From contig CP110631.1 in NCBI GenBank assembly GCA_026210745.1, forward strand, positions 2,294,001-2,358,000: a DNA stretch of 64,000 nucleotides. The letters are read 5' to 3'. The DNA is from Exobasidium rhododendri (Eukaryota; Basidiomycota; Exobasidiomycetes; Exobasidiales; Exobasidiaceae). Made by a program: the position numbers and the translations under genes. Shown here one piece after another: positions 32,975-44,554 of this stretch. Within the stretch, counting starts at the first letter, position 1, and each line of letters starts with the position of its first letter. A model generated the notes under the pieces. It did not search any database. It was not told where the DNA came from and saw only the letters and a program-made list of their open reading frames with translations.

Positions 32975-35214
32975 ATGGGTGCTCTTCCTGCGAGCGAGTA
33001 TCTCGAGATTAGCCCGGAAGACAGAAGACGGCGTCCAAGGGCAACAAATAGAGGCCTTGTGGTGCTCGCTGAGACACCTTTGCAAGCTTACTCGGATTCA
33101 AGAATTTCGAACCTACTGCGATCGAAGCTGGTTAAAGCCGTCATCGACGATTTGGTTAGTGAAGATTGCGCTTGGTGCGATCAAGGTGAGAAAGGCGGAG
33201 ATGGTGTCGTAGGATATAAAGCGGCGCTGGCTGAATTAAGCTTGCACTAGATCGTGTTCAGGCAATCAAGGTCATCAAGGAGCTTTCTAGGTTGTCCGGC
33301 TCGAGCGAAATCTTGGCCACAACAGAAGTTAGTACCGGTGTATATGCTCGTGGGTGACAGAGGACTGACTTGGCTGTCTTCTCTAGTCTATCGAAGCGCT
33401 GATACGATTGACGAATCACGAAAGCCCGACGCAGAACGATTCAGCAGCTCGCTCCTGCAGCGAAGGACTCGATCTGGCTTTGCGAGTCCTGAACAACGTT
33501 TTATACCAGCATTCAGAGGGGAGGGGGAAGTTTGCTTCTGTGGGAGGGATGGAGCTGTCTCTACATTTGATTGGCCGTGATCCGTCTGCTGTGATAACCT
33601 TTCTTGCTGCTCGCCTCGTCTTCTTCAGCACTCTTTTCGAGGCAGAGATTACAAGAAGAGCAGTGGAAGAATTACATTTAGTGGACATTTTCGTCAAGGT
33701 GAGAGGTCGATGCTTTTATGTAGAAGAGGGAATAACTGTAGCTTACAGGCATTGCAAACGGCAAATCACAGCGCATCGAGACACTGCTCGATGGCAAGAT
33801 GTCGGGAGATGTAGATTTGGCAATGGCCGAACTTCAGAAAGCGTTTTTCAACGTTGGGCTGTACTATCCTCGTCTTGCCAAGAATGAGAGAAATGACAAG
33901 GCTGTCGTGGGTGAAAGGTTTCATGAGGCACTGCTACCGTGAGTAACAGAGATAATGTTCTGGCCACTACTGCTTGCTGACCCGTTGTTGCAATTGGATC
34001 GTAAAGGTTTCTGTCACCCACCCTTCGACTGATCGTATCGTACCCCACTCGACTACCCACCTCCCTGTCGCCTCCGATTACCAATGCGATTGCTGTCCTT
34101 CTCAACTACCCTGTCTCTACCTATCAAGGAATATGGTCAGAGTACTGCACCCCCTTCGAGGTGGCGAAGAAGAACTCAACAAGCGTCTCGGAAGGGAGCT
34201 GGGGCTTCTCCGCGATCAGAGCGAAACGACTTGCCACCACCCTGTTCGCCAAAGCAAGCACGTCTAGCACATCTTCATCGTCATCACACCAGTCCAGCAA
34301 CGGCAGCAATAGAGATTTCCTCACACCCTCCAGTCCCGATTTCCTCACTACGTTGCTGGACTTGCTGGATGAGTTTCTTCACAGATACTTTGTCACGCTC
34401 GATCCCGATGATTCACAAGCCGAAACACTGGCGCTCTCTGATCAGATCGACTTGCAAGACTATGCCGAGCCGGCGCTCTTACTGTGCCGAAAATTGATCG
34501 ATGAGGTGGAACTTTTCAAGCGGACTATAAAGCTTCGCCTTCTTCCAAGTGATATGTAAGTGCAGAGCCTTTCTTGTGACAACGGTGTTTCCTACTGTGC
34601 CCCTTTCCTCTTTCTCAACCTTTCCCCCTTTCTACATCCACAGCGACCGGACTCAAGGACTCGATAAACGGAAAGACTTGACAGGCATCCTCGTTCGACT
34701 GTTGTCCTCCTCCGTCTTTCCTCGACTTGCTAGAGCTAGTGGGGAGGTACTGTTGGCCCTGTGTGACGGTGAAGCAAAGCAAATGACTGCCGAGATTGGA
34801 TACGGTCCTTGCGCTGGGTTTCTGATGTCAATTGGCCAGATGCATTCCCTGCCGGGTACTTCCCCTGTCAACGCATCTGGACAGGCTCTTGATCCGGTCA
34901 CAGGTCAGATACTACTTACAGAAGAAGAAAGGGAACGACAAGATAGGGAAGCAGGTCTCAGCATGACCGAGGAAGAGAAAGAAGCAGAAGCAGAAAGGCT
35001 ATTCAGTCTGTTTGATCGATTAGATAGAACTGGTGTCATTAAAGTACAGAATCCTCTTCAGCACGGTGTCGAAACAGGCAGGATTCAAGAGTTGGAGGAG
35101 AAGGAAGACGAAGAGGAAAGGCAACGGATAGTAGAGGAAGATGCCGAGACAGAACGAGCCGTTGAGAGGGATATGAAGGCCTTCCGAGAAAAAGAGAAGA
35201 GGAGTCGAGAGTGA
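32975..35214 (+). CDS. RIC8: Ric8/synembryn, G-alpha chaperone and exchange factor
   Basis: Ric8 folds newly made G-alpha subunits and acts as a non-receptor exchange factor; in fungi it is needed for G-protein signalling and pathogenic development. Exons: 32975-33154, 33262-33327, 33387-33698, 33742-33938, 34007-34555 and 34644-35214, giving 624 residues. The armadillo-like core is visible in SNLLRSKLVKAVIDDL, AIKVIKELSRLSGSSEIL, ALRVLNNVLYQHSEGRGKF, ITFLAARLVFFSTLFEA and MAELQKAFFNVGLYYPRL. The end shows the diagnostic ERLFSLFDRLDRTGVIKVQN, followed by a long Glu/Arg-rich helix. The exon-four acceptor (actgtag at 33735-33741) is preferred over a later cag because only it keeps the frame. 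Ric8 and the Ste12-type factor could belong to the same pheromone pathway, but nothing here links them directly. Confidence 0.9.
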
Positions 35215-35347
35215 ATCTCGGCCTCGATCTTGCACTCCCCTCCTCCCCACCCTCAGAGCGCCCCTCCCCTTCTCATCTCATCTCATCTCACTGCTGCAGC
35301 AGAGCTTTTGGCGTTGCTCCATCTTTCTCCAATACTTGTACACGATA

Positions 35348-37928
35348 TCAATCAAGATCTTGCTCGTCATGCTGCTGTTGCAAGACGTTCTCCACCCTCT
35401 CTTGACCCCACATGTTGCCGAGCAGCTGTCGTAGAGCTCGAAAGGCGCCCGGTCCTGCCGTTGTGTCCTCATTTCCGCCTTCCGCTTGACCTTCTCCCTG
35501 CACTTGCTGTTGTTGCTGCTGTTGAGGATGAAACGTTCCTGGCATTTCATCGTTGCCCTGATCAGCACCTCTCGCTTCTGCCGTCATCTGCAGTATCTGC
35601 GCCATGACGTCTTGTCTCATATCGTCGTCCATGCCTTCCATTGCCGCTCCCCATCCCTCCAAGCCTCGCACACCTCGAAGTGCATTCATGAACTGATTCA
35701 ATAGTCCTGCGTCGGAGGTTCCTTGTCTTTGCTGCCTTTGAGCATGCTCCCGGGTGACTGAATCAAAGTAGTGGTCATCGTATCGAGTCACATGATCTCC
35801 ACTGGGCGAAAGAGGATCATAAGCATTCAGCATGGCACTGTTCGATGTCAATTCACGAGGTATCAAACCTATCAACGTTTGACGGAGCGTGTCTGGCAGA
35901 TCAGAAACAAGCACATGGCGATAGATGCCCATCCGACTACGCTGATCTGCTACCGGTCGACAAAGATCATCGGCACGCTTCTGCAGAGTCGGCCAGATCT
36001 CTCGAAGAGTAGACAAAAGCCACGAGCTGACTTCCGAATCTCGCCAGAGTGATTCTGATCGAGAGACATAAATGTGCGCCAAAAGCTGCGGAATGGAGTC
36101 TCCCTGAATGCTATCAAACGAAAAGATGGAGGATGCCCTCATCTCGTTTGGAAAGCCGAGGCCTATCTTCTCAAAGAGCATAGGAAGTAGTTGAGGGTGC
36201 CTAGCCATTGCCAAACGAAGTGCAGCCGTACTCTTCAGCTTCGTCTGATCGCCTTGTTCCTTCTCCACAGCTCGCCATGCCAATGCCTTTGCATAGTTGC
36301 AACCTAGGCACCAATCCAACGAGCCTCGAGATGATTCTCCTTCGCCTATCAATATCTTGTCTTCGTCAAATGGTGTCTTTGCATCGACAATGAATTCTCC
36401 TCTTCTCTCCATTTCCGCACTGTAGGCTCCTTCCATCTTCTTCAGGCACTCCAAGAACCATGTATGCTGCCTGCTCTTGATGCTGAGAAAGTCTAGCCAA
36501 AGAATCATCCCATGATGGTCGTTGGTGGGATCTAAGCCAAGCATCAACTTCACCCATTCTAGCGCTGTCCGCCACGTCCCCCTCCTTCCCATGAAGTTGA
36601 TGTGACGATGACACGCGATCCAGAAGCCCCGATTTTCGATTCTGTCGAAACACAGCAAAGGTGGTCCAAGGTGCGAGGTAAGACTAGACGAGAAAATGGT
36701 GGTAGAGGTACGCTCATAGGCGAATAGAGCTCGAGCATTCCAATCACTTGCAGCTCCTAGGTCGCCTTGATGCCTTGTGACTTCAGAGTACTGAAGGAGG
36801 GTGTCGATATGCCATGGATACAGTCTCAGCAAGGCCACAAGGCTATTTGGCTCGTACGACTGAACGGCTTGCAAGAATTGTAGCTGTGCTTTGCGGTATG
36901 CTCTGCAAGGAGAAGTAGTTGGGGTTGTCGTGGTGTTGTCCTTTCAGATACTAAGTCAAGAAGGAGGGAAAAAGGATCTTCTTCAAACTCACCGACTATG
37001 GACCCAACCTCCAATCTTGCACTTTTCGCCGTCTTCTATTGTCTCCATCGTCATTCCTGTGAAAGTCTTGGCAATAGGTGGCCAGGTGTCTTGCGGCTGA
37101 ACGAGGACAGACTTGACCTTGAAATTAGTATTCCATGCCAGCGATCTAGCACGAGCAGACGTCGAAGAGCTCGCTCCCCTTCCTGTGCCTGTGTTGGCTT
37201 CATTCTCGTAGGCTTTGATGGCTGCCGCACCAAATTGCCTCTTGAGCTCGATTGCCGGGTCGAGAAAAGGAGCAGAGAGGCTCAAGTGCGCTCGCATAGA
37301 CGACAATGGTCCCGATACTCTTAAGGCTGAAGTCGCTCCGAGATCTTTAGTGGCCAGATTCTTCGAATTCAGTTGCGCTTGTGATGACAGAAGAGCGGAG
37401 AACTCGTCCATCGACATATCAGAGACGTCCTTTGTAAGAGTAGCAGCAACGCCCTTGTTTATCTTGTTCGGTGTAGGCTTTGCTGACTTGGCAATGGCAT
37501 CCCCTGATCCTTCCCTCTCCCCGCCTTCCTTAGTTGATGCCTCTGTCGATTTCTTCTTCTTCTTTTTTCTTTTGTTCTTCGACTTGGGAGTGTTTGCCTG
37601 AGTGTTGTCCGTCTCGTCTTTCTCATCTGTGTCCTCTCCCGAAAATTCTCCTACCTCCTCGACCTCTCCCAGCTTAAGCTCCGGGCACTGATATCAGCGG
37701 GCCGCATACTAAAGAAAGATCCCTCTGCCATCGTCTCACCTGCGTAAAGACCCCTCCTGCACTGCCATTTCTACCAGAAGCAGTCGCCTCCTCCGCTGTA
37801 TTCTCCTTCATTGTCTCCCTCTCCTCAGGCTCTGTTGAGCCGGTCTCTTTGCGATCCGCGACTTTGCTTGCGAGGCCTTCCAGCTCTTGCTGTTCTCGAA
37901 GCTGTCTTTTGCTGAGCCGTTTGCTCAT
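35348..37928 (-). CDS. RQC1: Tcf25/Rqc1, ribosome-associated quality control factor
   Basis: Rqc1 (TCF25 in animals) works with the ligase Ltn1 and Rqc2 on stalled 60S subunits. Exons: 37740-37928, 36993-37687 and 35348-36902, giving 812 residues. It opens with MSKRLSKRQLREQQELEGL, the usual basic N-terminus. A Lys-rich stretch (KNKRKKKKKK) follows, and the Tcf25 domain starts across the second intron: KAQLQFLQAVQSYEPNSLV, LLRLYPWHIDTLLQYSEV, CHRHINFMGRRGTWRTALEW and LGLDPTNDHHGMILWLDFL. The tail carries a Gln run (seven residues at 35509-35529) and an acidic end. The stop faces that of RIC8, 133 bases away. Confidence 0.9.
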
Positions 37929-38303
37929 GTTCGGCGTGCGTGAGGAGGATGTGTAGCTATCAGGATGGGGAAGGCGCCGTCGCTCGCGAATCTGCCGAAG
38001 AGAGAAGATCGACGTGCAAATTGTTGATGATTTTGATAAAAATAAGACAGGTGGAGGAAACAACGAGAAAAGCTCCCTCGGATCTCGGAAGATGTGGTAA
38101 GGTGCAGGTAAGGTATAGATACGTGGAAGAGGCACTACTACTGCTACGACCGCTACTGCTCATTGTCCTACAGTCTGCTGCTCGCTGCTCTATTCTATCA
38201 CCATTTATAAAACATCTGTCGCAACAATGGTGCAGACCACTAGAACCAGGCGTCGAGCACACTAGAGGTGGGCGTCGATGGGAGTGAGGGGGGGGGCGCT
38301 CTT
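37929..38303. other. Intergenic: RQC1 promoter and MFS 3' region
   Basis: 375 bases between two minus-strand genes. It should contain the RQC1 promoter; I see no ORF with coding character and no RNA gene. Confidence 0.45.
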
Positions 38304-39849
38304 CTAGTCTGTCTGCCTCACTCCTCGGACTCTCTTGCCTCTCTGGTACATGGCACCTGCAGCACAGAAACCGCTGAACATCATACCTGATCCCACCCAA
38401 AGTACGATGCCCCGGAAGCCTCTTGTACCGTACAGACTGAAATCTGTCAGACTTGGTTTGTACAAAGCTGCTCCGATGAGTGGACCAGTGACTGCGGCAA
38501 GGCCTCGAACAAAGATGAGAGCGAGATAGAGTATGGCACTCTCCTGAGTTGAAAAGGCAGCCAGATCTCGACTGATCGGAGTCATCATTGTTGCAAACCC
38601 TCCACCTGCTACTCCAAAAATGAGGACAAAGACAAGTACCAATGCAAGGGTGTCTGAGAAACCGAGCAAGAAGAAGGCCGTTAGGGAGCATGTTGCGACC
38701 GATCCAATCATGACGATGCTGTACGAGGTGACGTCGATCAACCTACCAGTGACAAGATAACCCACCGTGGCCGAAGCATTGAAAGCCGATAGGATACCGG
38801 TCGCTGTGGAAGAAGAGACGCCCAGTGATGTCGCATAAGATGAAATGTAAAGACTGATGGTGTACCAGCTTCCCGCTTGAAAGAAGATGACCAGCTCACT
38901 CAAGCAGGCAAACGGACTTAGTAATGGGCGAAGATCACCGGGCAGTAGTTTCTTGAAGGAGAACGATCTACTGTTTGCAATACTACTTGAAGAGACAGAA
39001 GGAACGGGCAAGCGCGGCTTGAGTGCTAGACTGGCAATTGAACCCAGTATGAAAGACATGAGAGCCAATACTCGCAAAGTCCAGGCAAATCCGACTGTGT
39101 CGAGCAATCTTGTGACGAGGAGTGGAAAGACAACCCCGCCCAGTCCAGATCCGGAGTAGATGATGCCGGTTGCCAGACCCCGCCTCGTGTCAAACCACTG
39201 TGAAAGCCAGAGGACGACCGGAGTAAAGGTGATACCGGAAGCAATTCCATAGAAAATTCCCTGGAATAGGATCAAGTAGATTACTTTGTCCATGAAGCTT
39301 GCTATGAGCAGCGACAACGCACTGATTATTATGCAAGAAGTAGAGACAATTCTGATGGAGCGAGGGTAGGCTCGAAAGAATCCTATCGCAAGCAACGGAA
39401 CAAAGTGTTGGCCTCCGATGACCAGGGTTCCGATCGCTGAGATAGAAGCCGTAGATTGGCCGTAGAGAGGCGACTTTGGATTGTGTGTATGGTAATCCTG
39501 ATACGATCCATAGGCGTACGCTTGCCCCCAGATGACCTTATGATTGCACGGAGATCAGCCATTGCATCGTTACCATTCCTCTTACCTTCGAAACATCACT
39601 CACAAACTCAAAGGTAAAGCTGGCCAATAAGAAGATCCAAGCCTCTCTTCCTCCGTCTACCGGAGCGAGATCAGATCGGAGGATTTCCTGGTGACCCTCC
39701 CCCTCTTCGCTTTGACCTCCTTGAAGCTCCTGCAATGCAATGACATCCTGTAACCTGTCATGAGATGTTGCAATGTGCGATGACATGGTACAGAGGCATG
39801 CTGTGGTGAACCAGACCCTCTTCCTGACTACCAGTGTGCATCGAGTCAT
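38304..39849 (-). CDS. MFS transporter, monocarboxylate-porter-like
   Basis: Two exons, 39604-39849 and 38304-39536, give 492 residues (471 if the second Met at 39786 is used). Twelve hydrophobic segments can be counted. The first helix runs across the intron: FLLASFTFEF joined to VIWGQAYAYGSYQDYH, a pattern typical of fungal monocarboxylate-type (MCH) permeases. The cytoplasmic loop between helices two and three is FFRAYPRSIRI rather than the textbook GxLxDRxGRR. Helices four and five contain SQWFDTRRGLATGIIYSGSGLGG, a family hallmark. The substrate is unknown: family members carry monocarboxylates, riboflavin or other small organic compounds. A later donor in exon one (after FVSDVSK) is in frame, so an isoform is possible. 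Confidence 0.85.
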
Positions 39850-40185
39850 TGACTTTTATTTCCTTTTATTTTCCCTTTTCCCTTTCTAACGGGGACTAGT
39901 GCAATGTACCGCTACTGCTCATTTAAAAAACCTAAAATCCTCTTCTTTGGCTTTGCTTCCTTGGCCGCGTGACGCGCCTCACCACCCAAGAGCATTCCTT
40001 GGAGCCAAGACGCAGGCACCCTTTTAGTAGGCAGAGACACTCTCGGGCCTTCTGATCACATCACCACACAACACGGCAAATCAAAGGAAGAAGGAGCGTC
40101 CCACAGCGTGTGACGATTTCTTCTCCCCACTATCAATCATTACCTTCTCTCTCAGTCAGAGGCAGCATTGGATGAGCACGAAATC
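39850..40185. promoter_or_regulatory. Divergent promoter of the MFS gene and the NBP2-like gene
   Basis: 336 bases between divergent starts. T-rich sequence near 39850-39890 leads into the MFS gene, and a pyrimidine-rich patch (40110-40155) into the other. No specific site can be named. Confidence 0.5.
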
Positions 40186-41572
40186 ATGAAACGCACCTCG
40201 GCCGCCGATAGAGACGTCCTCGGCCATGCAGTCTTAGATTCGCTCAGTAACGAATCCAAGCCCACTATAGCGACATCGTCTTCCGGTCCTTCATCTTCGA
40301 AAACAGATGATGATGAAAGGGAAGCGATAGAGGCGAGATCCTCACAATCAGTAAGAGCACTCGATCCTGCACCCTCAGCCACCGCCATGTCGGAAACGAT
40401 TTCACAAGCGACATCAGATAATGACGAATCTTCAAGGACTCCGCCAATGCCCAACGGAGAGGTCCGACTGCACCCCTTGTTAGATGAGGCGAAGCTTGGT
40501 GGAATGAAATCGACTGCACCCGAATTGCACTCTGAAGCGCCGATTGAAAATGAAATTGCCGCAAAGGAGAAATCGATCGCAAGAATGGATGCAATTACAC
40601 AAGAGGCAAGTGCGCAGTACCCAAGTCCCAGCAGTGGCTTCGTTCCACCAGTGACAGAAGAAGATTTCAGTCTTGGTAGTGTGCCGCTGAGCGCAAGAGT
40701 CAAGATGGCTGCAACAGTAAAAGGATCCGAGAAGCCGAGTGTGAGTCCTAAGAGTAAAGCGAGGATGAAATTATCGATGCTGATGCACTAGTCCAACTTC
40801 TACCTGTCCTTGAAAGTCGACGACTGCTGAATTCAAAGTGTCCAACGAACCAGTCAGTATCGATGGAACAGAAGAAGTTGACGTAGGAACCTCAAGTAAA
40901 ACACAAGCAAGGACAGGAAGTGAAGCAAAAGGTGACAATGATGCAAATGCAACAACCTTATTTCATTCTCGTCGTATGTCGACGACTTCGAACCATTCGC
41001 AAGCAATATCTGCAAGCAGTAGCCCGTCGACCGTAGCACCACAGAGAAGGCCTTCATCGACGTCGGTCTATCACCAAGTTGTTGCTATTCCCCTCAAAGT
41101 AAGAGACTTTGCCTTCACAGAGACGGATCCCCGACACGTCGGCGCTAAAGATGTGAGCGCACCGAGCTCAAGTCAAGAAAGGTATGAGGAAGGGAGACAA
41201 AGATGGCAAGGCGATGATGGGGCGGACGACGACGATGCTGATGATGATGATGATGATGATGATGACGAAGACGACAATGGAGAAAAGCGGGAAAGAGGAG
41301 CGGGAGTCGAAGACGATGAAGACGATCAGCAACAACTGCCCCTTCCACTCGGATTATACCATGCGGCTTACGATTTCACCGCTGAGAGTGAGCACGAATT
41401 AAGCGTCATGGCTGGACAGAAAGTGCAATTGATTGGTCATGTCGATGGCGGGTGGGCTATCGTAGTGAAATTACAAGATGGCAAGGAGACTTGGACAGCA
41501 GGAGAAGAAGATCAAGTGGCAGAAGTCGACAAGGGCCTAGTTCCAGAAGCATATCTGGAATGGGTAGGATGA
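40186..41572 (+). CDS. Nbp2-like SH3 adaptor protein
   Basis: In yeast, Nbp2 brings the phosphatase Ptc1 to MAP kinase pathways (HOG and cell wall integrity). Two exons, 40186-40740 and 40817-41572, give 436 residues. The only folded part is a C-terminal SH3 domain: LYHAAYDFTAESEHELSV, then GGWAIVV and KGLVPEAYLEWVG, with the acidic RT loop and the Trp of the proline-binding groove. It is preceded by an almost pure Asp run (41227-41278). The N-terminal 330 residues are Ser-rich and disordered, with a short conserved-looking patch (LGSVPLSARVKM) before the intron. The frame upstream of ATG 40186 has only TTG. Other single-SH3 adaptors remain possible; the terminal position of the SH3 argues for Nbp2. 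Confidence 0.77.
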
Positions 41573-41838
41573 AGGTATAGACTATCCCCTCTCCTTTGTT
41601 CCTGCTTGCTTTCCTTTTGCACCATTCATTCCAAACACTCTCCACTGTTCTCTATACATGCCTTCCCTTTCCCCCATCCTCTTCCCATCTCCCTCTCCTT
41701 TCTCGACAGCCCAGTGTACTCTCCGCACCCATATTCTTTTTACCTCTCTTCCCTCCCTGTCTCCCTCTTCGCTTTCCGTGTGTAAGATTGATGGTCCGAT
41801 CCGCATTGCATTGCAATTCTCTACAAGGTGAAGAACTT

Positions 41839-44158
41839 CTACGACGTCCAACCAAGCTTATCAAACGCAGTCGGGAGGACACAGCCACTGACCATGCCGA
41901 TCGCGTGGTACACAAAGACTTTGGTGAGGACGTCTACATCGTAGTGCTGCACGGCATCCACTTGCAATGGCTGTACTAGTTGCTTGTTATTGCCATCTTC
42001 TGGTCTCGTCGGAAATTGATATGCGCTTTCCATCTCTCTCTTTTGTCTTTGCTTTTCATCTTGACTTAGTGCCCCTGCAATTCGTTCCGAGAATCCATCA
42101 CCGGGCAGATGGATGTTTGGATGTGTGAACGGCACGGGAAGACCACTACCGTCTCCTAAAGTAAATTTGACTTTGCTTCTTTCGGCTCGGATCGGTCGTA
42201 CTTGCACTTCCGATTGCGCCAAGTCCTGGTTCTGTTGATCTGCGCTTCTAGTGTCTGCTTTCCAGTAGGTAGATCCAGTCTCTTTGGGGTCGCTTCGATT
42301 TGAAAAGAAATCTCCGCCGGTGGAGGACAGAGCTCTCTTATGTTGCGGACGAACCGGCTTGCTGTCTCCTTTGGAGGAGGACACTGCAGCAGAAGATATG
42401 TAATGTCTGCGCGGTAATTTGAAACCAAGGGTGTTTTCTACGAAGCGGAAGATGGGGGGTAGACTGACTCGACATATGATCTTGATCGTGACGCGGGTAA
42501 TCAAGATACCAACGATTCCAGTCAACATGATCAACACTTTCATGGAAATGCTACCAAGAACAGCCACAGACGTTGTGTAGAGCGTCTCTTGTCGCTTTGA
42601 AGTGCCTGCCAGAGTGTTGCGGATCGCTGACGAGATCGGCTCGATGATCTGTCGCTGCAACTTTTCTTGCATGCCTATAGGATTGTCAGCTTTTGGCAGT
42701 AGTCCATACCGAACAGACGTCCATCTTCCGGTAGTGATGCCCATGACGACGGATAGAAAGGCAATGGAGTCCTCAAAGCAAGGACAATCATCCAAGGGTT
42801 GCGGATGTACAATGACCATCATCAGACCAAGAGAGTTGACGACGAGTGGAACTGCCGATGCGTCGCGTAAGTCCTACAAACTTTTTGAGACTAGATCCGT
42901 GTCTCCAGTTTGACTCACCGAGGAATCCCTCTACAAGCATCATTTCTTCGATGAAGTCAAAGCAGTACCATTGCACAAAGGAGACAATAGCTCCCAGTGC
43001 ACATCCAGTGAAGCAATCTGCGGATTGAAGTCGGGAAGCGAGTGAGCCTCCTTTTAGTCACTTTGCTTGAGCAGCAGGACTCACCCATCACACTGTGCAT
43101 CCCGGCATACACTCTTCCATAAACGACGCTGAAGACGTAGTAGATCAGACTGAATTCGCAAAACCAGCTCTGCAAATAAGGGCTGGCATCTGGTTGTAGT
43201 CGTAGTGCACCGATCCAAAGATACAGATAAATTGCAATACTGACCGAGTTTGTCGAGTGCGTCGAGAGAAAGCCGTATTCGAGGTGGGTTGTACCGACAA
43301 CCAATCTGGTGACCGGAGGAGAATAAGGTCGAGGAATGCACAAAGCATCTTTGGCAACGCTGGAGAAGTAGACCCCGAATGCTAGGACGTTCACCAACCC
43401 TCTTGCGAAGCGTGCATTACCGATCCAGAACGCCATGGGAAGGAAAATGAGGAAGAAGGAGTGAGTGCCTAGAAGAGAAGTATAGACAAAGTATCGATCC
43501 AGCCCCGGCGAACGAATCCGAGCCTGTAGACGTTATTACGTTCGAGATCAGCGAATCACAGACAGACATTTCCACTACGACTACTAGCCATCCTCACCTG
43601 ATGTTGTGCCAATTTAGGTGATTCCCATCGCAAACTTTGAATCAACCTTCGTCGAATTGGACCCATGATCGGACCCAAGTATTCATCGTAGACTGCTTCG
43701 TCATACAATCCGATATCAGTGGTGTTGATTTCGAATTCTTCCTGATCATCTGCATCTTGCTGGTCTTGTGCATTTCTCGCCATGATTGCCCCGTTTTGAG
43801 ACACTTCTTCTGCCTCACTCGTATAACCTGAAACGGTATCTCTCGAATCATAGCTATTATCTCTACTTTTCGTCCTTGAAGGCCTCAGCTTCTTCGACGA
43901 AGTGATGTCTTCAATTTTGGAGATATGCTTTGGGCGAGGTATTGAGTTCCTTAGACGGCTATGTAGCGAATCCGATGCTTGCGGTCGAAGTCCTAGATGA
44001 CTATGACCTTTGAAGGAACTAGCAGAGGTAGAGGGTGACATGTGTCGTGTTGGAGCATCTCGCTGGGTCGTACGCTCCTTTAGTTCTGAAGTGCCCTCAT
44101 TTTCACCCCCTGCCAACGCTGAAGTAGAGGAGGAAGACGCATTCCCGTCCATCACCAT
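41839..44158 (-). CDS. LCB3: Dihydrosphingosine/sphingosine 1-phosphate phosphatase (Lcb3 type)
   Basis: This ER membrane enzyme removes phosphate from long-chain base phosphates and so controls sphingolipid signalling and salvage. Exons: 43598-44158, 43085-43523, 42919-43017 and 41839-42851, giving 703 residues. The PAP2 catalytic motifs are present in order: KDALCIPRPYSPP (motif one), FLSTHSTNSVS (motif two) and GRVYAGMHSVMD (motif three, R-x5-H-x3-D, split at the Asp by an intron). The later VNSLGLMMVIVHPQP then CPCFEDSIAF stretch is a hallmark of the Lcb3 group. The N-terminal 150 residues are disordered and the C-terminal 250 residues form a Ser-rich loop with a last hydrophobic helix. 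The third acceptor (atcggcag) is the only one giving the correct frame. Confidence 0.9.
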
Positions 44159-44554
44159 CAGTAAGAAGAAAGGGAAGGTCTAGAGGTCTTTATGAAGTCG
44201 ATAAGCAGGAAGAGGGCTTGCCTTACGTCTTTAACGTACGGGTATCTGCTTTCCTCGGTCAGGCCCTAAAGTGATACTGAAATTGATCTCTGCTAAAGTA
44301 GAAAGTTGCGCGTGGTTTGGTCGCTCGATCGTTGTGTCTAGCGCCTCTCTGGGTCTTTGGGTGGGAAGAGTTGCTAACACCGGCCGGCCTTTGTGTAAGC
44401 CGGGGAAGCGTTCTCATCGCTGTGACTGACGAAAAAGATCTTTCCTTCTTGACCCTCCCATTGTGCCTTCTCGTCTGTCGCTCTCCTGTGTCGCTTCCTC
44501 GCTCGCTTCTTTTGTCAGCTCGATTTCCTTCCTCGGAGAGCACACCACTTTTTT
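44159..44554. promoter_or_regulatory. Divergent promoter of the LCB3-type gene and VWA8
   Basis: 396 bases between divergent starts, pyrimidine-rich toward VWA8 (44440-44550). I see no RNA gene or other element. Confidence 0.5.
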